From Atkinsonella hypoxylon (taxonomy: Eukaryota > Ascomycota > Sordariomycetes > Hypocreales > Clavicipitaceae): a stretch of 64,000 nucleotides of DNA. Shown here piece by piece: positions 21,683-33,447 of the stretch. Below the pieces are notes generated by a model. The model searched no databases and was not told the origin of the DNA. It saw nothing but the letters and a program-made list of their open reading frames with translations. Made by a program: the position numbers and the translations under genes. The stretch lies in contig JFHB01000014.1 in NCBI GenBank assembly GCA_000729835.1, positions 1 to 64,000 of the forward strand, in the 5' to 3' direction. Within the stretch, counting starts at the first letter, position 1, and every line of letters begins with the position of its first letter.

Positions 21683-24097
21683 ATGCTCAATTCTGGAACC
21701 GGCCGTCGCCTCTGGGTCTGCACCACTTGCATACGTCGCGTGACGCGGCCTAGGATCTCAACAACCGCAGCGACGAGGAAAGCAGCTTCGATAACTCTCC
21801 GCCAGAGGCGATGGGGGACTACAGCAACGGCCGAGGCCACACGCTCCTCAATACCGGCCAGTCACTCTGCTAGTTCCCGACACGACGATACCGTCCTTCG
21901 CGAGCTGTTCGACGCCCCGTCTGGCCTGTCATTCCCGAGCTTCAGCCTCAAGAAGAGCCATGGCCTTTTCAAGAACCGCTATCTTACCAGCCCTGAAGGA
22001 TTCTTTGTGTTCGCGCAGAAGAACTTGGAAAAGGCCACGCGAATCGTACAACGGGTTTTGAATGCCTCGACCACGGAGGAGTACCAACGCTTAGTGAAGG
22101 ACCTTGACCGACTAAGCGATTTGCTGTGCCGAGTTCTCGATCTGTCCGACTTTGTGCGTATGACGCACCCAGATGTTCGGTTCCAACAAGCGGCAACTGG
22201 CGCATGGTCCAATGTATACCAGTACATGAACCAGCTCAATACTATGACGGGCCTGAATGATCAATTGGACCAAGCGATGTCTCGACCCGAGGTGACTTCC
22301 ACGTGGTCAGAAGAGGAAAAGACAGTGGCCGAGCTTCTGCAACTAGACTTTAGGAAGTCGGCTGTCACCATGCCAAAGAAAACCAGGGACCGTTTCGTCG
22401 AACTGTCCTCGCGGATCAGTGATGTTGGCGCTGCCTTCGTTCAAGACATGGCGCCCAAAGTCAAGGAGGTGAGGCTGCCATCTCATCGGTTCTATGGACT
22501 GTACCCAGCGCTCGCCGCCACGCTCAAGGTGCGCTCGCAGATCTCCATTGCGATCACGGGGTCAGAAGCTGCCGCCGCACTACAGAGTGTCTACGACGAG
22601 GAAACTCGCAAAGAGGTCTATCTTGCGCAGCGCACAGCATCACGCAGCACCATTGAAAAACTAGAGTTGATGCTCAAGCTGCGTTCAGAGCTTGCTGAGC
22701 TGGCAGGGTTTGAAAGTCACGGTCACATGGCCCTCAAGAACAGGATGATGGCAAAGTCGCCTGCTTCAGTCATGACCTTCCTTCTAGCCCTGCGAGAGCA
22801 CAACACGCCTATGGTTCAGCAGGAACTGGCCGAACTGGCCGACAAGAAGCGCGAGTGGCTAGCCATGCCCGAAGTGCAGCTCCAGGCATGGGACCGCGAC
22901 TTTTATATGGAGAAGATGCGCGCAGAGATGCGCTCCCGAGCGCGCCACGAGGACCAACTCACGGCCTTCTTCTCAGTCGGCACCGTCATGCAAGGCTTGT
23001 CTCGGTTGTTCGACCGCCTCTATGGCGTCCGGTTCGTGCCCCGGGAGCCTCTTCCTGGCGAGGTCTGGCACCCGGATGTCAAGCGCCTGGACGTCATGTC
23101 GGATGATGGCGAACAGCTTGCTGTACTTTACTGCGATCTGTTCTATCGTCCCCAAAAGTCGCCCAACCCAGCACACTTCACCGTGCGCTGTTCACGGGCG
23201 ATTCTAGACGACGAGCTCAGCGAAGCCACAGAGGACATGGCCACGGCCACACCCATCTTCGACACCCCGGAGCAGGCAGCCAACGACGGCATGGAGACGT
23301 CCAGCTGCAACGGCAAAGTCAAGCAGCTCCCCACCATTGCCCTCGTCTGCGATTTCCCCAAGAGCGATTCCTCCCGTGAGCCAGCCTGTCTATCATACTA
23401 CTCAGTCGAGACGCTCTTTCACGAGATGGGCCACGCCATCCACTCCATCCTGGCCCGCACAAGCTTCCAAAATGTCTCGGGAACCCGATGCGCCACCGAC
23501 TTCGCCGAGCTGCCGTCCACCCTCATGGAGCACTTTGCCGCCGACGCAACCGTCCTCTCGCTCGTTGCTCGCCACTGGAAGACCGACAGACCCCTGCCAT
23601 ACGACCTCGTCAAAGAGCGCATCAGGCTCTCCAAACGCTTCGAGGGCATTGACACCGAACACCAAATCATTCTCGCCATGGTCGACCAAGCATACCACTC
23701 CCCCTCCGTCAACACCCTCTCCTTCGACTCCACCCGCATCTTTCACGACATCCACCACCGCTTCGCCCACGGGCCCAAAGACCCCCCCGAGACATGCTGG
23801 CAAGGCTTCTTCGGACACCTCTACTCCTACGGAAGCACCTACTACAGCTACCTCTTCGACAGGGTCCTCGCCGAGCGCGTCTGGCGCGTCGTCTTCCGCT
23901 CCGGCAACGGCAGCGCAGCCATCAGCCGCGAGAATGGCGAGCGCCTTAAGCAGAATCTCCTCAAGTGGGGCGGTGGCCGTGACCCCTGGACCTGTCTCGC
24001 TGACACGCTTCAAGACGAGAGACTGGCCCCTGGCGATGAAGAGTCGATGGCCGTAGTCGGTAGTTGGGGTATCAAGGATGATAGAAAGCCCTCGTGA
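21683..24097 (+). CDS. OCT1: Mitochondrial intermediate peptidase (Oct1/MIP), 804 aa
   Basis: One uninterrupted exon. The N-terminus is Arg/Thr/Ser-rich without acidic residues for the first about 45 residues, a matrix-targeting presequence. The M3 metallopeptidase zinc site is HEMGH at residues 580-584, preceded by SYYSVETLF and followed by the second-shell segment FAELPSTLMEHF that supplies the third zinc ligand. The peptidase removes an octapeptide from imported precursors after the general processing peptidase has cut. Length (about 800 aa) and the domain order (helical N-domain, then the catalytic domain) match fungal Oct1. The 3' third is much more GC-rich at third codon positions than the 5' third. 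No frameshift or missing active-site residue. Confidence 0.96.
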   Translation: MLNSGTGRRLWVCTTCIRRVTRPRISTTAATRKAASITLRQRRWGTTATAEATRSSIPASHSASSRHDDTVLRELFDAPSGLSFPSFSLKKSHGLFKNRYLTSPEGFFVFAQKNLEKATRIVQRVLNASTTEEYQRLVKDLDRLSDLLCRVLDLSDFVRMTHPDVRFQQAATGAWSNVYQYMNQLNTMTGLNDQLDQAMSRPEVTSTWSEEEKTVAELLQLDFRKSAVTMPKKTRDRFVELSSRISDVGAAFVQDMAPKVKEVRLPSHRFYGLYPALAATLKVRSQISIAITGSEAAAALQSVYDEETRKEVYLAQRTASRSTIEKLELMLKLRSELAELAGFESHGHMALKNRMMAKSPASVMTFLLALREHNTPMVQQELAELADKKREWLAMPEVQLQAWDRDFYMEKMRAEMRSRARHEDQLTAFFSVGTVMQGLSRLFDRLYGVRFVPREPLPGEVWHPDVKRLDVMSDDGEQLAVLYCDLFYRPQKSPNPAHFTVRCSRAILDDELSEATEDMATATPIFDTPEQAANDGMETSSCNGKVKQLPTIALVCDFPKSDSSREPACLSYYSVETLFHEMGHAIHSILARTSFQNVSGTRCATDFAELPSTLMEHFAADATVLSLVARHWKTDRPLPYDLVKERIRLSKRFEGIDTEHQIILAMVDQAYHSPSVNTLSFDSTRIFHDIHHRFAHGPKDPPETCWQGFFGHLYSYGSTYYSYLFDRVLAERVWRVVFRSGNGSAAISRENGERLKQNLLKWGGGRDPWTCLADTLQDERLAPGDEESMAVVGSWGIKDDRKPS

Positions 24098-24754
24098 TCG
24101 TGGGGTGCTCTCTATGTACGTGGACCACATATTTTTACCACAACGGCAGCCGAGCGGTGCAACATTAATACAGGGCATTTTTTTTTTTTTTCCGGGTATT
24201 CGGGCATTCGTCCCACCGGACATTGTTAAATGGGCAACAGCGAAAGTAAGATAGACTCTTTGGCATGCATATCATAAGGACGCTGCATAATGAATCAAAC
24301 GTTTAACATGTATATTCGCAACAGAACATGATAATATTAGAGGACAGAGAATCTCTAAACAGCCACTCGGTGACTGGCAGTGCATGGAATTTACTACGTG
24401 TTTATCTAGAATGTCGTATGAAACAAAGAAAAACGTACATTATAAGAAAGAAAAAAAAAATAGCTGATGAGCATATAAACGGAGATAACGATAGAATCCA
24501 TTCGAGTCAAATTCCCACCTCGGTCGTAACTATCCACCTAGATATCGTACAAGGGGTATATGCTAGCATTTGCGCCATTCTCTCTCTTTCTCTCCCCCCC
24601 CCCCCCCCTCTCTCTACAGACATCAGTCTGTCCCGTCTTGACAAATGTTTTGAGTCCGGGCAACAACAAGTGCATAAACAGATTAAAGAAAAAAACGCCG
24701 GCGCTCTGGCTTCCAAAACATATGTATTAATAAAACATCGTCATTAAATGCCGA
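24098..24754. other. Convergent intergenic region with a 16-C run
   Basis: Holds the 3' flanks of OCT1 and of the next minus-strand gene. A TC-rich tract ends in about 16 consecutive C around 24594-24609, followed by TC repeats. T-run near 24179-24192. No gene seen. Confidence 0.6.
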
Positions 24755-26972
24755 TTACACGGCGTTCGTGGCAACTTGCGGCATCAATGCCAGAGGCTGC
24801 CGCATGGTCAGATGCGAAAGTGATAACTTCCTGCCATCTGATTGCGTTGTCGACTCATTTTCGTTGCCACACTCGTCAAAACTAATTTCACCTGTCTCGG
24901 CAGGGGTAGCAAAAGACTCTGTGCGCTCATCGTCCGAGCGATTTTCTGCGGCAATACCCGAGTCGTCTAGCTCCAACGTGTTGAAAGGGCATCGAGTGGC
25001 AATAAGTCGTCCATGGTCGTCATCGTCATGGTCAAAAACAGACGCTTCGCCAAGCGACCTGTTCAGAGACGGAGAATCACTCTGGTCCGTGTTGGTGTAC
25101 GCCATGCTTCTGTTAATAAGCTGCAGTTGATGATCCAGGCTTCTCACCCGCGTCTCCAACGCCTCGCGTGCTGACCGCTCAGTCTTCAGGAGGGCCAGCA
25201 AATTCGTATGACTCTCAAAATTTATATCTCCCACTGCTTGCTCTGACCCGCCCTCAGCTGCTCCTCGCTGTTGCGGTGGTATCAGCGACGATCGACTCTG
25301 ACTCGCTGTCGATGACGATATCATGGTGGCGCGCGGCGTCACTTCCCCAACGTCTCCAAAAGTCATCTTCGACACATTAGAGTGACGGGTCGAGGGTCTA
25401 CTGCTGCTATGGTGGCGTTCTCCTACAAGTCCTCTTTCAGTTGGCTGCAAGTAAATCGGGTTTTCTGCATGATCGTTGGTCTGTACATGCACCTGACGAG
25501 GTCCAGCTGACCTAGCCTCCTTATTTGGGTGCCGAAGGACTGGAAGGCTGTTGCCCAGTTGAAGTACAATGCCTTCGAGTCGCGTCATACGCGTTTCCAG
25601 ATGGTTCACTCGATTGTCGACGCCAAAATGTTCCACAGTGCCAGCAGAGTAGTCCGTCAACTTCACGGGGCTCTTGTTTTGGGATTTGTCGATTTCGTCA
25701 CCTTCAGTATCCCTAGCCTGGTAAACTGCAGCTGATATAGACAGTGTAGTCGTGGCCGGTTCTTTGACTACCGGCTGTCTTTCTGGCCCTAATCGTGGTT
25801 CTTCAGTCACTTCGGCAGGCAGCAGCTGCATCAATTCTTCTTCCGCGGTAATCGAGGTTGGTGACATGAAAGGGGCGGCATAGCTTCCGCGCCAGTAGCG
25901 AATTTCGGCACTACGACGTCTCATCACGCACTGAGATACAGCAGCTGATGCGCGCTCGAAACTCGGCATGATCGTGAGGCTCCTCGACCGGCGCTTCCGG
26001 CCCTGAGAGTTACCGGAAATGGCTCGGCCGATCTCGTCAGGATCTTCATTCAGACTAGCAATGCGCGTTCGGTCCTGTGAGCTAGCAGGTCTTGGTGACA
26101 AACCCGCCAGCTTAGACTTGCCGGCCCAGTGAGGACTTGCGGCGGGGTGGGCAGGAGAATCGAGGATACTGCTGAACTTCCCCGAGAGCATCATCTCGGC
26201 GCTCAGCGAGTTTCGAGCACTCTGGATAGCCAGGACATCATCAGGGCCTATAGAATGGGACCGCAAAGCCCGGTCGTATTCCGTGATAGGCATTGAGAAA
26301 GAGCGCTTGGGCTCGACATCGATATGCATGGGTTTTTGACCGGTTGGGTCCTGTTTCTGCCACAAATCTTTTAGCAGAGTTGCAGAATATTGCATGAGGG
26401 AGAATACATACACTTCTATGCTGCTTATTCGGTACATTTCTAGGTGTAGCTACACTCATCTTGCTACCAGAAGATTTGACCTCATCCTTAGCCTGAGTCT
26501 TGTTCTTTCTTCCAAAGAGCTTGCTTAGCGCAGAGCGAATAGTGGATTTTCTCCTCTGTGGCTTGGACAACAATTGGCTATCCCTCTCGTCACTCCTACT
26601 CTCAACGTCTGACCCCGTGCTGCACTGAGGGGGTTGACTAGGTGCTTTCACGGAAGACTTTTGCGAAACAGAGGCATGAGCTAGAGATTTCGAAGACACA
26701 TCTGGCATCTGGCCATGGAAAGTCGAGTTTCCGGTACCTGAGGATCCAGACACATAGTGTGTGGCGCCTTGTTCACGAGGCCCTGTAGCGTCGATCATGA
26801 CACTGGCATTCGCATTTGCAATGCTGGGTGTGGTCGACGCCTGGTCTCTCATCTTAAATTCCTCGTCTGCGGGATCAGGAATAAGAATAGGTCCGGAAAT
26901 ATGGCCACGAATAGATTTAGATCCTGTTCGAGATTTGCGGCGGCTGCTGCCAGCAGCAGGTTTCCCGGGCAT
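24755..26972 (-). CDS. Disordered coiled-coil protein of unknown function, 720 aa
   Basis: Exon 26972-26412, intron 26411-26357 (55 bp, GTATGT..GCAG), exon 26356-24755; both junction ends are phase 0 and the total is 2163 nt. The start is ATG at 26972, giving MPGKPAAGSSRRKSR; an upstream in-frame GTG at 27053 is not used. The protein is Ser/Arg/Pro-rich with basic clusters (SALSKLFGRKNK, QGRKRRSRS) and two predicted heptad segments, around VNHLETRMTRLEGIVLQL and LLALLKTERSAREALETRV. The C-terminus is acidic (DHDDDDHG). No enzyme motif is present. It resembles phospho-regulated fungal scaffold proteins in composition only; the family is not recognised. Confidence 0.75.
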
Positions 26973-28731
26973 GGCGAGTGTGCGACAAGGTGTCTTATGT
27001 CGTGCCTGAGCGTTCTCTATACGAGTTCGCTCTTTGGTGAAATCCGAATTCACGAAGAAGGTAAAGAGGGGAATTTAATCGCCAAAATTCAAGTCAATAA
27101 TCTTGCCGACTGATCACAAGTCTTCGAAAGCAAGCTTGCCCGTTTTCTGCTCACGGTATGCGAGCAAGACGATAAAATGGCGAGGGCGGCGAGTTACCAG
27201 CTCAGGCGAAAATGATGAAAGTAGAAAAAAAGGTCCTGACACAAGACACTAAAAGGCACAAGGCGATTCAAGAGAAGGAGGAAAATGGAAAATGAGAGTC
27301 TTGTACACACTTCAGACAAGCAGACGGGGCATCATGGTTGTTTTGCGCACCGGATTTTATGCCACGAAGTGTGCGTAGAAAGGCAGGGCAAGACGGTGAA
27401 GTGATCCCGTCTCGCTATGTGAAGTCAACAATTCTTAAAAGAAAGCCGGAGACGAAATGTCGTGGTGTCGTGGTGTCGTGGTGTCGTGGTGAGGTCAAGC
27501 AACAAACGGCGCACCCAACAGGCGACGAGTGAGCGCGCGAGAGAAAAAGATCGACGAGTGTGGGAAAAAGAAAAGAAAAGCCGCTACAGAAGTAGGTTGG
27601 TTACATGATATAAGGAATTGTTCAGATTCGGCAGGTTTCCCAGCTTGTCCTGGCGAATGGAAGCTGCTACGAACGGACGAGACAAGGAGAACCGGAAGGT
27701 ATGGAAGGAGCCACCCAGCTGGGCCTGCCAGGTACGGAGTACGGAGCCACAATTGCGGGAGAATGGGGGAAAGACGTCAACAACTCTGCCGCTCGGCAGA
27801 ACGGGATTGGACGGCAGGATAAGCAGGAACACACAAAGCAAAGGAAAGGCACGCTGCTGTTGAACGTGACGGGAGGAGCAGAGAACCAAAAATAAAAAAT
27901 AAAATAAAAAAAGGGTGAAACATGATCTGAAAGGTGCGTGCCAGGCCGGCGACGAATGTGGGCAACGGACAGACTGGCGCGCAGCCCGTCGTGCCGGGGG
28001 CATTTTCTGGCATCGATATGACGAGGGGTTGGAGGGGCTGCACCAGGTCGGTGGGGTGGGCGTCGTATCCTGCCGCCGAGCGACTGGCTGAGGGGGGCGC
28101 TGGGGGGGGGGAAGGGCGCTCTTTCGTGACAATGGCGCAACCTCGTGGCCAGCATGCAGCTGAAGGGCCCAGCCCAACGGCAGCATGTATCAGATGGATG
28201 AGCCAGTGAGCGATGCGTGAGCGATGCGTGAGCGATGCGTGAGCGAGGCACCGTTGCATCACTCGAGTCAGCCATTGATTGCGATTCAATGCAACGCGCG
28301 GCATTGCTGAGTGCCCTGCGTCCGACATGGCAGATGCGCGTCCTGATAGACGATACTTGGTCTTCGCGCGCCAAAAGATGGCGTTGCAGCGTGGCTCTAA
28401 CTATGGATTGCCCTGGAGGGCAGCGACTGATACTGATACTGATACTGATACTGCCGCCATCGCCCTTGCACGCTGCCGACTGACCAGACCAGACACTTTG
28501 CATCATGGCGCACGGCGCCACACATTGCATGATGCAGTCGTGCATGTCTGTCTGTCTACCTACGCATATGCCTCGACGAACTGCTCTTCTTGGCTGGATA
28601 TCGGCCGTTGATCTTTCGTCGCCAATCCTACATGCGGCATCGTTGCACTTTGCTAGGGCAAATAAATACCAGCACACCAGACATATAATCTACTTTGGCA
28701 TGCAGTGAGACTGTCAACACTCAGAAAGCCC

Positions 28732-28776
28732 GGTGCTACTGGTGCTACTGGTGCTACTGGTGCTACTGGTGCTACT
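28732..28776. repeat. Minisatellite, 9-bp unit GGTGCTACT, five copies
   Basis: Five exact tandem copies, ending 16 bp before the next (CTAC) array. In one frame it would encode Gly-Ala-Thr, but no surrounding gene supports translation. Confidence 0.95.
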
Positions 28777-28792
28777 CTGGTACACCACTGTA

Positions 28793-28888
28793 CTACCTAC
28801 CTACCTACCTACCTACCTACCTACCTACCTACCTACCTACCTACCTACCTACCTACCTACCTACCTACCTACCTACCTACCTACCTAC
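28793..28888. repeat. Microsatellite (CTAC)n, about 24 copies
   Basis: Uninterrupted CTAC tetranucleotide array of 96 bp. The unit overlaps the CCTAC/GTAGG half of the dispersed CCTAGG-type motifs seen elsewhere in the window. Confidence 0.97.
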
Positions 28889-30216
28889 TTACTAACAGCT
28901 GACCGTTGTGCAGACCCGTTGCGGGGTTCCAAGGGCCAACATCCCTATCAGGCAAGCAGCTTGCCCCGGGACTTCAGTGATTGGGCGCCGTTCCTCGCTT
29001 AGCAGCGGCACTATTTCAGAGCCCTGCCACACGCTGCCGGTGTTGAAGGCCCCAGCTGCCGTTCATCTGTTGAAGCCCATTGACATCCTGCACTCACCTT
29101 CTTCACCAAGAAAACGAAAAGCAATGCCATATCACACATACAGCCTCGCTTCCATTCCAGCGCATGCTGCGTCACAGATGCCGTCAGGGATGGACCCTCA
29201 CTCCAAACTCGAAACTCGAAACTCGAACCGACTTTTCATCCCTTGACCTGCCTGACCTTCTCACGACGAAGCAGGCCCCGCGTGTTCGAGGCTGTGGCCG
29301 CTCCGTGATCGATCGTCCCACAGCCAGTGCTACCTGAAACCAAAGGAGAACTGGACCATCCTGCGTCCCGAGCCTAACAACAGCAGCAGAGGTCGCGCAT
29401 AGAGCTGATGGATTTTTTTTTCTCATCTCAATTTCCTTCTTCTCTGTTCCGATCAACGTGGGCTGAATCAGCACCCGGAGTACCTGCACTAGCTGCCAGG
29501 AGCATCTACAAGTGGGTGCAGCCTCGTCACTTCACAAGCGGCTGGACTTAATATCCAGTGCTGGAAGACACAAACAAACTCGATTTTGAATCTTCATCTT
29601 CTATCCCCTCGTGCTGTCCCAACTTACACCTGAATTTGGCTAAGAATCCATCAGCCGATCCCTGCCTGGTTGCTTGCGAACAAAGTCTCTCAAGTCAGCC
29701 CTTATGTCGTAAATCATCAGGCTTAACAAACCAGCTACAAGACCAGCCTCCGTCACATAGATATATCGTAAACGGATGTGATTGTGGTGGCGGTGAAGCA
29801 GAATAGTCCGTGTTAGAGTAATGTCACCCAATATGCAATTGTATCAATCGTTTCGTAAGTCGAACTTGACTCATCTTGGCTTACTGCGTGACATGGGATA
29901 CGTCATAGAGATCGATGCTCTTAGGGCTCAGACGATAACTAGTGCTAGGTAGGTAGGTCATGGCCCAAGCTCAAGCTGGCTTTCTTCCAAGTCACTCGCG
30001 CATCGTTGTCTTCCCTGCTCCTTCAATACGTAGCTTATTCCGTGGTATCTTCGATGAAGGCGGATTACTAGGCAATCATTCGCTACCTCTTGATTTGCTG
30101 CGATTGAAGCGCTGACAGACGCCAGCAATACGGATTTAGTTTCCTATTTACTCATGGAATTTTGAAGTTCGAATTGGGAATGTACTTTTACCAGTTGAAC
30201 TAGATAGGCCACTCAG

Positions 30217-30255
30217 CATTCGCATGCATTCGCATGCATTCGCACGCATTCGCAC
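30217..30255. repeat. Minisatellite, 10-bp unit CATTCGCATG
   Basis: About four tandem copies with one T-to-C change. It lies within the 3' flank of the helicase gene. Confidence 0.9.
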
Positions 30256-30394
30256 TCTTAGGTTCAGGTATCGCAACTTCTGTAACAAGCGCCATGATTC
30301 GATATCAGCATGATGATACCAAAGTACTAGTTCTCCCATCATTCCTTCTCCACTTCCAGCCATGCTTTCCATCCAGGAGTACTGTCGTCGCTCG

Positions 30395-32963
30395 CTACTC
30401 GTCTCCAACGGTACTCAAATCCGGGTACCGCAAGTCAGCGTTATCTTCGAGAAACTCCATCCACTTTTTAAGAAAGTTGCCCCCCCTGTGCATAGTGGTA
30501 AGAATATCAGTCAGTATCTCTAAGAGCCGCCATCGTCATTCTCCATGCGGAACAAGCAAGTTTGGTTGCCAAAACCACCCTGCCCATTTCCACATGTTCG
30601 TTCGGCCTGGAAGAGTTGCTCACCTTTTTACGGTCTCTGAGTCGCCAATCACGGTAAGCGATCGCTTAGGTCGAGTCATGGCCACTACAATGTACGCGTT
30701 AGACAATCGGAATGACGTGCTCATGAAAAGGAAGTTGGGGCGGCGGCTGTTTTCATAGTACCGTTGAGACGTCTCTTTTCTCCAAGGAACCCCACCTCGC
30801 CATCTGGATTGCTTCGCACGAGACTGACAATCACGGCTTCTTTTTCGCGGCCCTGGAATCCATCTACGCTGCCTAGTTCTATGCCCGGGAACTTGTCCTT
30901 TAGAGGGGCTAAAACACCAAGCTAAAGTGCCTCCGTTAGATAATGTTCTCATTCAAACCAGCGACAATAGTCCGGGGGGGGGGGGGGGATTGAATTCGGA
31001 GTCAGAAATACCTGTGCATTGTATGGCGTGACAACCGCAATATCTTCTGGTCGAACACCCGCGTCCACCAATCGTCCCACGTGTTGTTTCACCAATGCGG
31101 CCTCCATCTCATTGCTCTTGCTCTCGCTGTGTAAACTGCCTTTTCCTTTCCGCGGGTTATCCTTGTCGTCGTCTTCTTCATTCTTCTCTGGAAAATCGCC
31201 TCCTTGGGTATCGATGAAAATCAATGGCTCCGTCGTGTCCTCATTCTCCTGAACCTGATGCTCCAAATCCTTCAGCAGCCTTGCCTTTACTGCCTCGGCA
31301 GCCACTAGCTTCGACTCATAGAGCTCATCTGACGGAAATCGCATGATGCGTTCATGCATACGATATTGCGTGGTGAGCATCCTCTTTATGGATGGACCGT
31401 GCAGGGCCAATAAGCGATCAAACAACGTGGTTTCGAGTGTCACGCCCTTTATAATGGGCACGTTTTCGTCCTTGGACGTCACGATGCTTTTTGAGTTCAA
31501 GGACTTGATCGTCGGAGGGAGCTGCAGATGATCTCCAGCACAAACAGCCTTCTTTGCTGAGAGCAATGGCACCCAGCACTGTGCTTCCAGTGCTTGGCTG
31601 GCCTCATCGATGATGACCACATCAAACTCCTCGTTACGCAGCTGAATCCCTCCTGCGCCGTGTAAGGTAGCTAGAACAACTTTGCTTCCGGCAACAAGTT
31701 GGCTCACACATCTGCGTTCTCGCTCACGATACTCCTTTCGTAGCTCTTTGAGATCGACGTAGATCTGGCGCCGCTCTTTGCCGCTCTTGGTCTTCTTGAT
31801 AGACGCCTGTTTGGAGTCCATCTCTGCCCGCACGTCTTTCACAATGGAGCCTGCCTCGGATGTGTTGGTAAGAACATCGAGTGAGTGGTTTAAGACTGAG
31901 GGGAGGAGGCGGGCGGGGTGGCCGAGACGCAGAATGGGGATCTTGTGTGGTGAGAGACGTTCAACAATGTTGTCTACTGATATGTTGGAGGGTCCACACA
32001 CGAGAATTCGTTGCTTCCGCTTGATGAGCTGCAGGATCAATTCGATCAGGGTATGTGTTTTGCCTGTCTTTATATTGAGAACTCAGCGTCAGCAATTGGC
32101 GAATCTGAAGTGTGAGCTTTTTGCAAGAGTACAGCGCGGTCTTCTTTCAAGAGAGACCATTTGAAAATGAGCTTCTTACCCCTGGCGGCCCATGGATCAA
32201 GGCAATTTCTCGAGAAGCCAACGCGAACCGAATAGCATCCTTTTGCGAATCGTTCAAAGTGGGATCATTCCACTCTAGATTCCCTAGCTCTTCATCGTGC
32301 CGCAGATCAGCAGCAACGGGCGACGGACTAGACAGGCCAAACAACACTCTTATAAAGCTGGAGTACTCCGCCTCGCCCATTTTCTGCAGCTTCTCCATAG
32401 ACTGATTCATTCTGCGCAGGTAAAAGTCAGTCATGCGTGATTCAACGCTGTAGGCGCACCTGACTACTGAGGCTAAAATAGTGTGCTCACCGTCTATATG
32501 TGACTTCATCAGCAAGCTTCACAAGCCACACTCTCCCCGAGAATGAAACCTCATCTTTTCCTTCATCGAGGGCCACGTACAGGGACCCTTTCTGCACTTT
32601 CGTGACAACGCCTCGCGCTCCTCTCTTCTCCAATTCTCTTACCTCTCTCTTCTTGGCACTTCCGGCCGGCTGCTCTGCCACGAGCACGATGTCGCCGGTG
32701 CGAATTCCATGTTCAGGTAGCTCGCCGGTGGTGGACGTGGCGCCGTCGGGACTCAACTCGAGCAGAGTCTTGCCCCCGAGACCAGTCCGCTGAGAGGAGG
32801 TGGTGAGGTTCGTGATGGCAAGTCCTGCTCGTTGCAGGGCAGTGGGACTGTGGCTGGATACGAGCTGGCTGGTCTCGTCAACCTCGCTTTGCAGCTCGCG
32901 GTCAAGCAGAGCGAGTTGCGCGCTTGCAAACGAAGGGACATGCACGGGGTCACGGGGCGCCAT
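30395..32963 (-). CDS. HCS1: Superfamily 1 DNA/RNA helicase, Hcs1/IGHMBP2 type, 690 aa
   Basis: Six exons: 32963-32491, 32411-32180, 32067-31012, 30921-30762, 30684-30624, 30485-30395; 2073 nt in frame with GT..AG introns. Motifs in order: Walker A GPPGTGKT (residues 232-239), Q-motif region NDSQKDAI before it, CGPSNISVDNI, Walker B VIIDEASQALE, GDHLQLPPT, TQYRMHE, VTPYNAQ, SVDGFQGREKEAV and VAMTRPKRSL. The family (yeast Hcs1, human SMUBP2) are 5'-3' helicases linked to DNA polymerase alpha or ribosome metabolism. The length equals yeast Hcs1 (683 aa). The start chosen is the ATG before APRDPVHVPSFASAQLALLD, where fungal orthologues begin; the frame stays open about 70 codons further upstream without an ATG. 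Intron 3 carries a run of about 14 C just after its donor site. Confidence 0.93.
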
Positions 32964-33447
32964 GCTTCCAGGGAGCTTGCCCGTCGGATATGGCACGAGT
33001 GTATTTCCATAGAATAGCCTACAATGAATGGACTTTGAGCGATGGAATAACTGGTACCGAGCACGCAAGTCTTGAGTCGAGCTTGGAGGTTTGACTGACC
33101 CCACCACGAGCTTTCCCGACGGCGCGACATCACGCCCCACTACCAGGAGCTTGGTCTCAAAAGCTTGAAAGGGCTATGACCAAAGTAGATGGGATGACAG
33201 GACTGAAATCAGAGCAGTGAAGGAAATAAATAAATAAATGAAAAGACTAAAAATTCAACACTTTCACAGGAGGAGCAGACTATCACTGATCCCAAACTTG
33301 AAGCATAGTCGGGTACCATATCAAAACATGGTGAAACACCACAGCGCTGCACACACCCATTCCAAGATGCAAAAAAAAAACCCCATCTAGAATTAAAAAT
33401 TAAATAGGCGCCCTCCACATTCATCATCTTCTCAACCACAAAAGCAC
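32964..33447. other. HCS1 upstream region / DUF202 gene 3' flank
   Basis: The minus-strand HCS1 promoter and the 3' untranslated region of the DUF202 gene share this interval. An open frame continuous with HCS1 covers 32964-about 33172 and ends at a CATAG acceptor-like site; an (AATA)n stretch lies near 33225-33240. Confidence 0.4.

Larger units (their letters stand above)
26973..30394. other. Gene-poor interval with simple repeats
   Basis: About 3.4 kb with no supportable gene. It holds the upstream region of the coiled-coil gene and, at the right end, the 3' flank of the helicase gene. A GTACGGAGTACGGAG double motif lies at 27732-27746, a short ACTGAT hexamer repeat around 28426-28452, and separate repeats at 28732-28776, 28793-28888 and 30217-30255. 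A 336-codon minus-strand frame (27667-28677) is compositionally odd, overlaps other frames and lacks family features. Confidence 0.45.

Noticed and set aside
23402..24223. 273-codon antisense frame within OCT1
   Set aside because: Shadow of the GC-rich third-position bias of the sense gene.
27667..28677. 336-codon minus-strand open frame
   Set aside because: Skewed composition, overlaps other long frames on both strands, crosses short repeats and has no domain.
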